64,000 nt of DNA from NCBI GenBank assembly GCA_001683735.1, contig LUGG01000005.1, positions 1,488,001 through 1,552,000 on the forward strand. Direction: 5' to 3'. Below the pieces are notes generated by a model. The model saw only the letters and a program-made list of their open reading frames with translations. It was not told the DNA's origin and searched no databases. How positions within the stretch are numbered: position 1 is the stretch's first letter; every line of letters starts with the position of its first letter. Below are positions 1 through 9,137 of the stretch, one piece after another. Origin of the DNA: Grifola frondosa (taxonomy: Eukaryota > Basidiomycota > Agaricomycetes > Polyporales > Grifolaceae). The translations under genes were made by a program, and so were the position numbers.

Positions 1-246
1 GTTGGTGTGGTGAGTACAATTCACCTCATGGGTTGATAAACGAGGAACAGCTCCAATCGCGTGCACACCTCTTCGTGTGTAATGGTCGAATGATGCGCAC
101 ATGCGCCGGAGATGTATGCCGGTATTGTTGTTATTATGATGCCCTGTCACCGTTGCGCCAGCTGACCCATTTGAGAACTTCAGAACAACCGCATTTTTAG
201 TATTGGCTCTTCTGGCTCCAGACGCACGTTCGATCTCGTAGCGTAT
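1..246. other. Left edge, no gene recognised
   Basis: I see no convincing coding exon, RNA gene or repeat here. It is probably the promoter and 5' leader of the acid phosphatase gene that starts just downstream. Confidence 0.4.
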
Positions 247-540
247 ATGAACCAAATGGAGATAGCTGGACTGTATCTGAGTGCGGAAGCCATGTTGACC
301 AGCAGATGGAAATCTGTTTGGCCCCTCCTCCTGCAGCTTTCCCTGCCAAACGCCCTCATCGACATCGCTCGAGCTGGCAGTATATCCTCCGTTGAAGGCG
401 TCTACAATTCTTCAAACACACCCACATACCTCCCGTGGAACACTTACAATTATTGCAATGCGCCGCACGTCAATCATGAACATTATTCTGAGCCTAGCAA
501 CATTGCTGGTGCCAAATTGGTTTATCTCAATGTTGTAATT
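247..540 (+). pseudogene. Histidine acid phosphatase, 5' part of a split gene
   Basis: This is the N-terminal part of a secreted histidine-phosphatase-superfamily acid phosphatase (phytase-like fold), which hydrolyses phosphomonoesters outside the cell or in the secretory path. The frame has a hydrophobic leader (WPLLLQLSLPNAL), then the stretch NTPTYLPWNTYNYCNAPHVN, and ends in LVYLNVVI. That is exactly where the catalytic arginine-histidine motif should follow. Instead the sequence switches to foreign DNA at 541. The motif resumes at 9138 with RHHK, and the missing codons match across the gap. The start is uncertain: Met at 247 or a later Met at 289 would both leave a signal peptide. The gene cannot make a full enzyme in this haplotype unless the insertion is removed. 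Confidence 0.8.
535..540. repeat. Target site duplication, left (GTAATT)
   Basis: These six bases are repeated exactly at 9132-9137. Joining 540 directly to 9138 restores an open acid phosphatase frame (..NVVI then RHHK..). This shows that the duplication was made by the insertion. Confidence 0.85.
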
Positions 541-640
541 TATGGAGGTCTTTTGGTTACAGTTCACTTTTTGACAGGTGCCGGGATGCCGACGTGTGTT
601 GCTCGCGTGCTTCATGACGAAGACCCCGAGGACTGCATTC
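541..640 (+). repeat. Left terminal inverted repeat
   Basis: It matches the reverse complement of 9032-9131. The outer 51 bases are perfect and the rest has scattered substitutions. Read inward, both copies keep an open frame containing TGAGMP and ARVL..DED, so the repeat may derive from coding sequence. Confidence 0.8.
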
Positions 641-782
641 GTAGATACGAACAGTACTGACGTCGACCACGACTATGTACGGCGTCGGGAATAAAGCAGC
701 AAGAAATAGTACAGACCTGTGTGCATAGCCCTCTCTGTCCCGTGCTGACGAACATGCCTCTCCCTAGTACGTCGAAGCGCTG

Positions 783-1049
783 ACACGCGCGCACCCCGGC
801 GCCGCTATCGTGGACATCGACAACGTGCGCAACGGGCTCCTCGTGGGTGTGGTCGTCCACCAGTTGCTCGCGCGGCGGGATCATCACCAAAACTTTGAAT
901 TTTACTTTTTCACATCGCCGCAGTGTTCCACAACATCACCGTCATGCGCCTCCTGCTCTCTCTTCTGGCGCGACGCGAAGCATAGTGTGTGTAGAGCTGT
1001 ATTGGCGCAGGAACGTGGAAGGACAAATCCAGCTCCAGGCATGCCATGA
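783..1049 (+). pseudogene. HNH endonuclease-like fragment
   Basis: The translation contains AAIVDIDNVRNGLLVGVVVH. This resembles the C-terminal half of an HNH_2-type motif, in which a D..xNGLLL segment is followed by a histidine (VHQLL). The N-terminal cysteine/histidine part of the motif is not visible nearby. The frame starts after a probable intron acceptor near 775 and is lost after the RRDHH that follows. It lies directly inside the left terminal repeat of the insertion. HNH nucleases are common in Agaricomycete genomes and in mobile DNA, so a role in mobility is possible but unproven. The match rests on one short motif. Confidence 0.35.
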
Positions 1050-1392
1050 GTAGGACTTGCGCGTGCAGCGCGAGTGCACCTGCATGTTCGGGCGCTGGGA
1101 TGGGCATCCGGCTGACGGGCTCCTCGTCATGTTCCTTCTAAGGCGCGCGGCGGACCGACGCAGAAAAAATATCAGTACGTGAGGGACTGCAGGCTGGGGT
1201 GCATGTGCGGCGGGTGCGCGGAGGGGTGGCTCGCGCCGTGCAAGCCTGAGGGAAAGTCGGGCACAAGTCGGGTTGGAGTAAGTTTTTCTTTATGAGTTGC
1301 TGATCAACGAATATCTGCTGACCCTTAGTTTATTGTAGAATATCGAACACGATCATCAGGTTCTCCCAGATGTCACCCGCGCTGATTTACGG

Positions 1393-2132
1393 CAATTGAC
1401 ATCTCTGTTCTCATGCCGTTATGGACCAAGTGGTCGCATGACTTCGCATTTCCTACTAACACGGTGGAGATGTACAAGGCACCCAAGCACCTGTATGATC
1501 CTAAGAACCCAACTGCAGATCCCGATGAGCCAGTCATCGATCAATTCTTTTGGTGAGTTCCAGCAGGAAGTGCCCAGCCGAAGTTCAGCGGGACGACGAG
1601 AATTACGATTTTTCTTGTCATGAAAATTAAGCTATATGAAGAAATCATCGAGTGGAAGGAGCGCATTTCTGAGGTTTGAATTCCAAGCCTCCGTATTTTT
1701 AGATTACTGAAACTCATCTTAGGGTAGGATCGAAGATGCGATGGATGGCTTGGATGATAACGATCCAATGGGACAGGTACGCTGCTCTACTATCATATCT
1801 CTGAGATATGATTAACATCATCTTAGATTTTCCGAGCCATGACGGGTTTAAAATACGGCAAGAAGCGCACCTTGACGACTGCAATATCTGAGAATAGCAG
1901 TCGAAAGTGTCCAGCGCCATTCTTCGCAGATGACGATGATTTTGTTCCATTGCCAGAAGCCTCGCGAAATGCAACCTCGATAGTGGGTCATTCCATGCGA
2001 GGAGCTGTGTCTGGTTCTGAGAGGGTCGGGCACACTGACAGGGATCTGAACACAGTTCGTCACTTTGCATCATATGTTTCTACTCCTGACGAAGTTATTA
2101 TGCTAGGATCCAGCTCGGAATCCATTGGCTGA
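1393..2132 (+). CDS. Unidentified multi-exon coding remnant in the insertion
   Basis: Several short exons can be joined on the plus strand. One (near 1412-1553) reads KWSHDFAFPTNTVEMYKAPK and ends in IDQFFW. Another near 1624 reads KLYEEIIEWKERIS. The next two, ending at 2132, read RIEDAMDGLDDNDPMGQ and IFRAMTGLKYGKKRTLTT. The last exon is acidic and serine-rich (FFADDDDFVPLP). Introns near 1672-1722 and 1778-1826 have plausible GT..AG ends. I do not recognise the family. It could be the N-terminal half of the alpha-kinase gene whose catalytic half lies beyond the copia element, or a separate cargo gene. Confidence 0.4.
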
Positions 2133-2322
2133 AAGCAAATTACATGGCTCATCGCTTGCGCCAGACGCTGCCGACGCTGCCGACCCTGTGAACGCCGCCT
2201 GCTCGCCATTCACTCAGCCAGTTTACAAAGTGAAATGTGCTCTGCAAGCTCAGAAAGGTGTACGACGCTAAGCTGGTTCACTTCATGCGTTCGGTTTAGT
2301 ATGAACAGTGTGAAAGATGCTT

Positions 2323-2327
2323 ATTAA
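2323..2327. repeat. Copia target site duplication, left (ATTAA)
   Basis: These five bases directly precede the LTR and are repeated directly after the other LTR at 7716-7720. Five bases is the usual duplication length for Ty1/copia integrases. Confidence 0.9.
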
Positions 2328-2566
2328 TGTAGAAACTGTACTCTAGTCAGACTCAGCCGTAGTGATAGAATGACTAATCATTGCACCTGTACTCTAGTCA
2401 GACTACAGGTGTATGTGAGTGAGGTACGCATTACGGGGGGAGGACGATAACTCACCTCAGCCGTAGTGATAGAACGACTGAGGGAGAGAGGGAGAAGGAA
2501 ACGAACCAATAGTAGTGGGTGTGACCGATCACGTGTGTGACCGTAACGGAGCGGTGGAATCTAACA
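2328..2566 (-). repeat. Copia 3' LTR
   Basis: This copy is 239 bases with TG...CA ends. Compared with 7481-7715 it has four extra single bases (two near 2372-2380, one in a G run near 2437, one near 2455) and no substitutions that I can see. Confidence 0.9.
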
Positions 2567-2575
2567 CTCCTCCTC
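2567..2575 (-). other. Copia polypurine tract
   Basis: On the minus strand GAGGAGGAG directly abuts the 3' LTR. This is the expected place and composition for the primer of plus-strand DNA synthesis. Confidence 0.75.
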
Positions 2576-2739
2576 AACGCGAAGAGAGTGGAGGGGAACA
2601 CAAGAGAAATGCAGGATGGGGAGAGAAAAACACAATGGAGGGCAAAAGACAGATAAACAAAAATAAAAAATGAAATAGTGAACAAACTCCTCCTCGCCTG
2701 ATCACTCCTCCTCGCATGGAGGCCTACTAACGGATGCCC

Positions 2740-5611
2740 ATAAAGCCGCGGAGACGGATGAAAGGCTGCAGCGTCAAGGACTTGGTGAAAATGTCGGCGA
2801 CGTTGTCGTGGGTATTAACGTAGGAGACAGCCACCTGTCGGTTGTCGACGAGCTGTCGGATATGGTGGTATTTAACGTCGATGTGTTTCACGCGAGCGTG
2901 GAAAGAGGGATCTCCGGAGAGTACTATGGCGCCAGTGTTGTCACAGAGAAGCGGGGAAGGAGTTGGCTGTTCGAGTCCAATGGCTAGAAGGAGAGCGTGG
3001 AGCCAGACTAGTTCCTTAGATGCCTCGTCGACGGCTACATATTCAGCCTCAGTTGAGGAAGTGGAGACGGTGGGTTGTTTGCGTGCGCTCCAGGAAACGA
3101 CACAGATCCGAGAGAGAACAGTAACCGCCTACGGAGCGCCGAGTGTCAACACAGGTTGCCCAGTTGGAATCAGAGAAGCTGACGAGTTGAGCGATGCGAG
3201 GGCCGCCGAGGTGTAGACGGAGTTTGCGAGTGCCTTTGAGATAGCGGACGACGTGTTTTGCCGCGTTCCAATGGGCTTCGCCGTAGCAGTCGAGAAACTG
3301 ACTGAGGTGTTGGACGGCGTAGGAGATATCGGCGCGAGCCGATGGCAATATAATTGAGTGTGCTGACGAGAGTGCGGTAAGGCAATTTGGCCGCAGACGC
3401 TTTCTCCTCCTCGGTCTTGGGGGAGTGGGCGACGCGAGAGAGAACGAGACCTGGTTCGAGCGGCGTGGAAGCAGGGTGGGCAGAGGACATGTTGAACTGC
3501 GTGATAACCTTGTCGATGAGAGCGGTTTGGGATAGCGCAACAGACCGGGAGGCGCGGTCGCATTCGATGACGATGCCGACACAGAAGCGGGCGTCGCCGA
3601 GGTCAGAAATGGTCCAAACATGGCGCAGGTCAGCCTTGACATCGGACATGAGGGAAGGGCTGGAAGCGGTAACAATGAATCATCTACATGTATGCCAGCG
3701 ATGACGGTGCCAGCGTCGGTTACGCGCACGTAGACACAATATTCGCAGTCAACTTGAGTGAAGCCAAGATTAGTGAGCTCGGTATGCATTGTGCGATTCC
3801 AGGTTCGTCCGCCTTGTGGCATACCGTAGAGACCTTTGTGGAGCTGCCAGACCCAGTCCTCTTTCCCAGGCTCCTCAAAGCCGGGGGTTGTTGCATAAAG
3901 CAGACTTCACCGTCAGGTAGGAGACCATATAGGTAAGCAGTCTTGACGTCGATTTGGTGGATTTCCCAGTCCCGAGAGGCCGCGATGTGGAGGATGGCTC
4001 GGAAGGACTCCATGCGCATTGTCGGCGAGGTGGTGTGAGTATAGTCCTGCCCGAACACGGCTTCATAGCCTTTGCATACCCAGCGTGCTTTAAAACGCAC
4101 GGGACGACCGTTTTCGTCGTGTTTCAGACGGAAAACGGGTTTCCCGTGCATTACTTTCCGTCCGGATGGGACTTGAGTTGGTGGGATGAGGGTGTAGACA
4201 CCCATGGACTTGATTGATGCAAATTCTTCTGCGAGCGCCGTACGCCAGTTATCAGCAAAGGGGGAGCTCATAGCCTCACGCATAGTGAGAGGGTCGCCAG
4301 AGTAGTTGTCATGCAGCTCGAGAGGGACAGACGCGGCGATGTGGGCAGCTTCGCGTCGTTGAGCACGTTCTTGACAGAGTCGTTCTCCTGAAGCGGTAGC
4401 ATCCCGGACAGCTTCCTGGACAGCGGAGAGCCTAAAGAGGCCGTCAGTGGTGGCACGCTTATCAGTAGGTATGAGCGCGCGTTTGGAACGACGCGGTGAG
4501 GAGACGGGTGACACGATAGAGGGAGGAACGGAAGGCATGGTAGAGGATTCACTGGTGGTATCGGAAGCAGAAGGTAAAGAAGGTGAATTGGAAGGAGTAA
4601 TAGTGAGTTCGTCAGTAGGAGTGGAAACGGAAGGTAAAGAATGTGAATTGGTCGCGGAAAGTGAGGAATTAAAAGTATGGTTTGGGTAAAGCGGTTTAGG
4701 TACGGATTCAAAGGATTCTATGAAAACAACATGATAAGAAGAAATAACTTTATGGGTAGGTTTGTGATAGCATCGATATGTTTTCGAATCGGGCCCGTAC
4801 CCGATGAGAGCACACTCGACGGAGTGTTCATAAATTTTAGGGTTGTGCTTGTTTTGGATGAGGACGAAGGCTTTACACCCGATTTCACGCAAATGCGATA
4901 GGTCGGGTTTGGAGCCATAGAATGCCTCAAATGGGGTGCGCGAGTCTGGGAGGGATGCAGTTGGAGTGCGAATAGTAAGGTAGTTTGCTGTGAGATAAAA
5001 CTCGTCCCAGCGGTTGTCGGGCACATCGGAGGCGAGGCGCATAGTGCGAGACTTAGACATAAGCGTGCGGTGGAGGCGTTCGACACGCCCGTTATGAGCG
5101 GACGTATATGGGGCAGTGCGACGAATGGCGATGCCCTTGCGCGCAGCCCAGGTGAGGAGCTCGGTGGTGACTAATTCGCCATTGTCAAACTGGAGAGCTT
5201 GGACGCGTTCGCCGGTTTCGAGTTCGCGAGATTCAACCCAGTTTTGTACGATGGAAGCGGTTTTGTCCTTAGAAGCCATCGGATGTGTCCAAGAACAGGA
5301 CGAAAAGTCATCAAGAAAATCGGTACTGTACAAGTTGCCTGAAGCTGATTTGACAGGAGCGGGACCCACAACATCCACGTACACTAACGCAAGCCGCTTA
5401 CTCGCCTTCTTCCCTCCCGAGTTTTCGGAACTGGTGTCCTGGTCTGTTTACCAAGGATACATTGTTCACACTTTGGGGGGAAGAAGAGAGAATCGACGGG
5501 CATACCTGCGGCAGCAGCACGGCGTGCTAGATTGTATACGGCAGGGTAGTTGGATGGCCGGACGGCGGTGCCATGTCTCCAGAGAGGGGAGACGCTGGGC
5601 CAGATGAGCAC
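2740..5611 (-). pseudogene. Copia pol: integrase, reverse transcriptase, RNase H
   Basis: Read 5' to 3' on the minus strand, the order is as follows. First comes the integrase zinc-binding region (NYPAVYNLARR, KCEQCILGK). The integrase core then starts near 5384 with D (DVVGP), D (QFDNG) and E (HNGRVERL). The reverse transcriptase start (FKARWVCKGYEA, IHQIDVKTAYLYG) follows, then the catalytic HVDD (in place of the usual YVDD) near 3690. RNase H (YLKGTRKLRL, SDSNWA) ends with ADIFTKSL near 2790. The frame shifts near 3900, near 3680, near 3350 and near 3060. The domains themselves are well preserved, so the element is young or the shifts are errors. Confidence 0.88.
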
Positions 5612-5655
5612 GGTGGTTGATGGTAGGTGCGGGTCCGTCGAGGCGGTACAGGCCT

Positions 5656-7343
5656 CTACTCGCGGCGCGTTCCAGTGAAGAGGATGGTACCGTTGCGACT
5701 GCGTATGTTTACGCTGTCATCGAGGAAGCAGACTTCAGGCTTGTCGGGGCCATCGCAGAGGCAACCAACGGAGAGAAGGCGAACGGAGGCTTGCGGGACG
5801 TAGAGAACGTTGTGGAGGACGACCATGTTCCCGCGTCCTACCCGTAAGCGGACGGTGCCGATTCCCAGAGCATTGATGGAGCTGCCATTCACGCCGGCGA
5901 TGCTCCTAGGTTTGATGGAGATGAGGTCGCTGAAGTCGGAGCGCGCGGGTGAGATGTGCGTTGTTGCGCCGGAGTCGATGATGAAAGGCTCCGGGGTGAT
6001 GACGGCGTGGAAGGCCGTCGTGCTCGCAGTTTCGATAAGCAAGACGTCGGGGGGAACGACGCGCTTGGCATCTTCGGTCCAGTCCACTCTGCATTTAAAC
6101 GGGTCAGCGAGCGCCAGGTACATCTCGTATTGCGAGTCGCCGTCGACCGACAGGTCATGTAGCCATGCCGGGGGAGCCTCCAGAGGGAGATTGACATCCG
6201 CGGCAATGCCGGCGAATTCTGTGGTGGTGCTCGTCGAAGGGGTAGAGGCACCGGAGGACGGGGTGGATCCGCGGATGAGTCCGTAAGGTAGTACGCTTTC
6301 CCGGTCGTGCTGTCGACTAGATAGGCACGGCCATGAGTGTCCCGCTGCGCGAATTGCGACGCGGTCTGCGAGGAGTTCTGAGAAGGGGTGCTCTTTGCAT
6401 GTTCGCGGTTCTTGCGCTTCGCAGCAAGAACTTCGTCGCGACGTCCGGCCATTCCGCCGCCCTCTTGCCAGCAGGTATCGGTGAGGTGGCCGGCGGACTT
6501 GCAGTTGATGCAGAACTTCTTCGATAACGACTTGGGTCCTCCCTTGGTTACGAGCGCGAGTTGTTGACTCGATGTGGTTGGGTCAGAGGCGCGCTTGAAC
6601 TCGAATTCCAGCTGCCCTTTGATCGATGTGGACGTGAAGGGTCGTTCTGGAGTAGATTGCGAAAGGGAGTGGCTGATGGAGGATTGGAGAGTGTCGAAGG
6701 CACCGGTCATGGCGTTCATGTAGATCAGGCAACGAAATTCGTCGCGGTGGGTAGTTCTCCCGCAAGGATTGGTCAAGAGGACGTCGAGTTTGGCGACGGT
6801 GCTAGGAATAGCCGCGGCAGAGGGGAAACGGGTGGAAAGTAGTTCTCTGAGGACTAAAAGCTGACTATATGCGCCTTGGTTCTCATGGCGCGTGGAAGGG
6901 CTTGCAGACGGCACGCGCGGTCTTGTACGGGCGGATGAACTTTTTGTTCCTCAAGGGAACACTTGAGCCGTATGAAGCCAATGACGCTTTGATCGTTTCC
7001 GAGCCAGTTGTCGAAGCTGTCGGGGTCGACGTCGGAAGCGGGGCAAACCGAAGTGCCCATTACGTAGCCATAGAGTCGTGCGAATTGCAGATGTGATTCA
7101 TAGCAGTGCTCCAAAGGACGTAGTTGTTGGCGGGTAGATCCAGAGTGGGGATCGCGGAGTTATTGAGGACGCCGCAGAGATGGTGATCGCCTGGACGGTG
7201 TGCGGTTTTGGTGCTGGACGTGTATGAGTCCCAGAGACAGCGTCGGGATCAGTGGTTGGAGGGCCAGGAGCCCTCGGCGTGGTCTGAGGTGTGGAAGACC
7301 CGGGACCGCCAGAGGCAGTACGCGTCCGAGTGGTGGGAGCCAT
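5656..7343 (-). pseudogene. Copia gag and protease
   Basis: Gag probably starts with MAPTTRTRTAS at 7343. It contains the UBN2-like capsid region (LTNPCGRTTHRDEFRCLIYM) and one CCHC zinc knuckle (CINCKSAGHLTDTC) near 6465-6510. The aspartic protease active site DSGATTH is at about 5955-5975. Frame changes near 7110, 6910 and 6120 interrupt what should be one polyprotein. The gag part is less well preserved in frame than integrase. Confidence 0.85.
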
Positions 7344-7467
7344 TTCGGTGAGACTGCGACGAAAATTCAAGAGGGTAGCAACGAATGGAGATGCACGTGT
7401 TGGTGGGTGCTTCGATTCTATCGGAGTTGTCTAGGTACGATACTTCTGCCTACGGGGGCTAGAAGAC

Positions 7468-7480
7468 GGGGCTCATAACC
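7468..7480 (-). other. Copia primer binding site (tRNA-iMet half)
   Basis: On the minus strand GGTTATGAGCCCC follows the 5' LTR directly. Its complement GGGGCTCATAACC matches the anticodon stem-loop of eukaryotic initiator tRNA-Met, with anticodon CAT. Copia itself is known to prime from a tRNA-iMet half-molecule cut in the anticodon loop, and this site has the same form. Confidence 0.75.
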
Positions 7481-7715
7481 TGTAGAAACTGTACTCTAGT
7501 CAGACTCAGCCGTAGTGTAGAAGACTAATCATTGCACCTGTACTCTAGTCAGACTACAGGTGTATGTGAGTGAGGTACGCATTACGGGGGAGGACGATAA
7601 CTCACTCAGCCGTAGTGATAGAACGACTGAGGGAGAGAGGGAGAAGGAAACGAACCAATAGTAGTGGGTGTGACCGATCACGTGTGTGACCGTAACGGAG
7701 CGGTGGAATCTAACA
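7481..7715 (-). repeat. Copia 5' LTR
   Basis: This copy is 235 bases with TG...CA ends and is followed by the ATTAA duplication at 7716-7720. It carries the element promoter. See the 3' LTR for the comparison. Confidence 0.9.
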
Positions 7716-7720
7716 ATTAA
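7716..7720. repeat. Copia target site duplication, right (ATTAA)
   Basis: It matches 2323-2327 exactly, on the other side of the copia element. Confidence 0.9.
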
Positions 7721-8660
7721 TTGCGAATAGTTAAACATGATGCTTTTGATGTGCAACTCTTCCCTGTCCCATCAGTGTCCTTTCGCAGCCTCGTAGAGTC
7801 TGGTCAACATCGCTTCGTCATCAACAAGTCTGACATGAGTAACCACACTGTTGTCAAACTCCTCATCAACACAGACTCGAAAGCGATGATCAGTTCTGTA
7901 GGAGCCCTCAAAACCTGCCACACAGCACACTTGGAATCTACACCACTATCCCCTTGCACCGACTCCAGTCTCGGTGCCTCTAACATTGTTGCGAAGGGCT
8001 GCTTCTTCCGTCTGCCTCCCACTTCATCGGCGGTTTCTTCATCTTGATCTCTTCCACGACAGCGATTGCTACACGCGATGAACTGGAAGAGATGCTTGAT
8101 GAGGCAAATTGCCTCTATTGAGGAACAAGTCGCACTGATGAACCTCTTATATGAATTCACCGACGATTTCTTGTCTCGGAAGCATCATGCTCAGGAGGAT
8201 CTATAAGATATCAGGACAAGAGTGGTACCGTTTATCTCCTCGAGGAAAGGATTACTGGCAAATTTGTGAAGTATATCGCCAATGGCAGTCCACGACCCAT
8301 CGCGAACGTCCCGTCCGATGCAGATCATGACCGCGCGCCATTTCTCTGCTTCGCGCAACATGTACAGTACTTCTATTCTGGATGCAATGTATTTGCCTCC
8401 GATTTTCAAGGCAAGTTCTTGCATCATTGAGTGGAATATGCTAATGATCATGACATGTCCATAGGTGCCGAAGACTTGCTTACTGACTGCCAGATAATCA
8501 CTTCATCGTAAGTGCATAAGGACCAGCTGCGATTTAGCTAATTAACGCATACAGGGACTATGTCGTGAACTTCGGGGAGGGGAACTTGGCCCATACTTTC
8601 GATCAATTCGAAGATGACCATCAATGCAACGAATACTGCATATACTTCGGTTTATCAAAA
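7721..8660 (+). pseudogene. Alpha-type protein kinase, 3' (catalytic) part
   Basis: The plus strand encodes the C-terminal part of an atypical alpha-kinase (MHCK/EF2-kinase family, PF02816), a serine/threonine kinase type that is expanded in Agaricomycetes. Visible signatures in order are VVKLLINTDS and ALKTCHTAHL near 7845-7930, YLLEERI near 8228, FVKYI near 8265, FLCFAQHVQYFYSG near 8342, ASDFQG near 8400, LLTDCQIIT near 8475, FGEGNLAHTF near 8570 and the terminal HQCNEYC near 8620. The C-terminal HxxCNxxC zinc signature is typical of the family. Introns separate the blocks. Frames change near 8045 and 8200. The 5' part is missing or displaced, because the copia element (2328-7715) lies directly upstream. 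It lies wholly within the TIR-bounded insertion, so it is cargo. Confidence 0.72.
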
Positions 8661-8669
8661 TTCTCCAGC

Positions 8670-9011
8670 TCGACTACGACCTCTCTCTCAGTCCTCGGGC
8701 CACAAGATCACAAAAGGAAAGGAGCGGTCCATCATAGTTGCACCGTCAGACTTGGATTTGGGCATGACGTCTCGGAACTTGGCAGAGTAGCACATAACGT
8801 TGATTTCTGTAACCACCGTCAGTATCGGCCCCAGCGTGATAGCGCACGACTTGGTTGATTTAACAGTTTGTACAATACCAATACCCTCACTTCTTGGACT
8901 CATCCGGGCGGTGCGACCACTAGCGCAGTGTCGGTACTCACGGGTCACGGACTTCGTATTTCTTGGCATTATACTCGTACCCCACTCGTATTCGTGGTCA
9001 GTATTGCTCAC
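8670..9011 (-). other. Open stretch inside the right end of the insertion
   Basis: The minus strand stays open for about 107 codons (8688-9011), and the plus-strand kinase frame also runs on to 8858. Neither translation matches a family I know. It may be inner terminal-repeat sequence, because weak similarity to the inverted 660-720 region continues here. Confidence 0.25.
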
Positions 9012-9031
9012 ATGTCTTCACCACTTGCTGA

Positions 9032-9131
9032 GAATGCGGTCCTCGAGGTCTTCGTCGTTGAGCACGCGAGCAATGTACGCCGGCATCCCGGCACCTGTCA
9101 AAAAGTGAACTGTAACCAAAAGACCTCCATA
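9032..9131 (-). repeat. Right terminal inverted repeat
   Basis: It is the inverted partner of 541-640. The outer 51 bases (9081-9131) match perfectly, ending ..GACCTCCATA next to the target duplication. Confidence 0.8.
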
Positions 9132-9137
9132 GTAATT
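9132..9137. repeat. Target site duplication, right (GTAATT)
   Basis: This is the second copy of 535-540. It marks the right junction of the insertion. Confidence 0.85.

Larger units (their letters stand above)
2328..7715 (-). mobile_element. Ty1/copia LTR retrotransposon, 5.39 kb
   Basis: A complete-length element lies on the minus strand with LTRs (239 and 235 bases, TG...CA ends), a 5-base target duplication, a primer binding site, a polypurine tract and the copia domain order gag, protease, integrase, reverse transcriptase, RNase H. Integrase ahead of RT places it in Ty1/copia rather than gypsy. The single long reading frame is broken into several frames. Because the LTR differences are all one-base indels, some or all of these breaks may be sequencing errors. 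The element sits inside the larger insertion at 541-9131, so it arrived after that insertion's ancestor formed. Confidence 0.93.
541..9131. mobile_element. 8.59-kb TIR-bounded insertion in the phosphatase gene
   Basis: Both ends carry the same sequence in inverted orientation, starting TATGGAGGTCTTTTGGTTAC. The first 51 bases are identical, and weaker similarity continues to about 100 bases and perhaps 190. The element is flanked by a 6-base direct repeat. Without the nested copia element it would be about 3.2 kb. Inside are an HNH-like fragment, unidentified plus-strand exons (1393-2132) and the 3' part of an alpha-type kinase gene (7721 to about 8660). I recognise no transposase, and the ends are not CACTA-type. 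It could be a non-autonomous element that captured genes, or a member of an unrecognised family. The phosphatase exons on both sides are otherwise intact, which suggests a recent insertion. Confidence 0.75.

Noticed and set aside
247..660. A complete 137-residue protein
   Set aside because: The part after residue 98 is terminal-repeat sequence of the insertion, so the open frame is a chimera made by the insertion.
8688..9011. Minus-strand protein in the right end of the insertion
   Set aside because: It lies opposite the kinase frame and terminal repeat, has no recognisable domain and no good start, so I listed it only as an open stretch.
541..9131. Inverted repeats at the ends explained by a chromosomal inversion rather than insertion
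   Set aside because: An inversion would not leave the two phosphatase halves in the same orientation with a GTAATT duplication that restores the frame exactly. Insertion explains all three facts.
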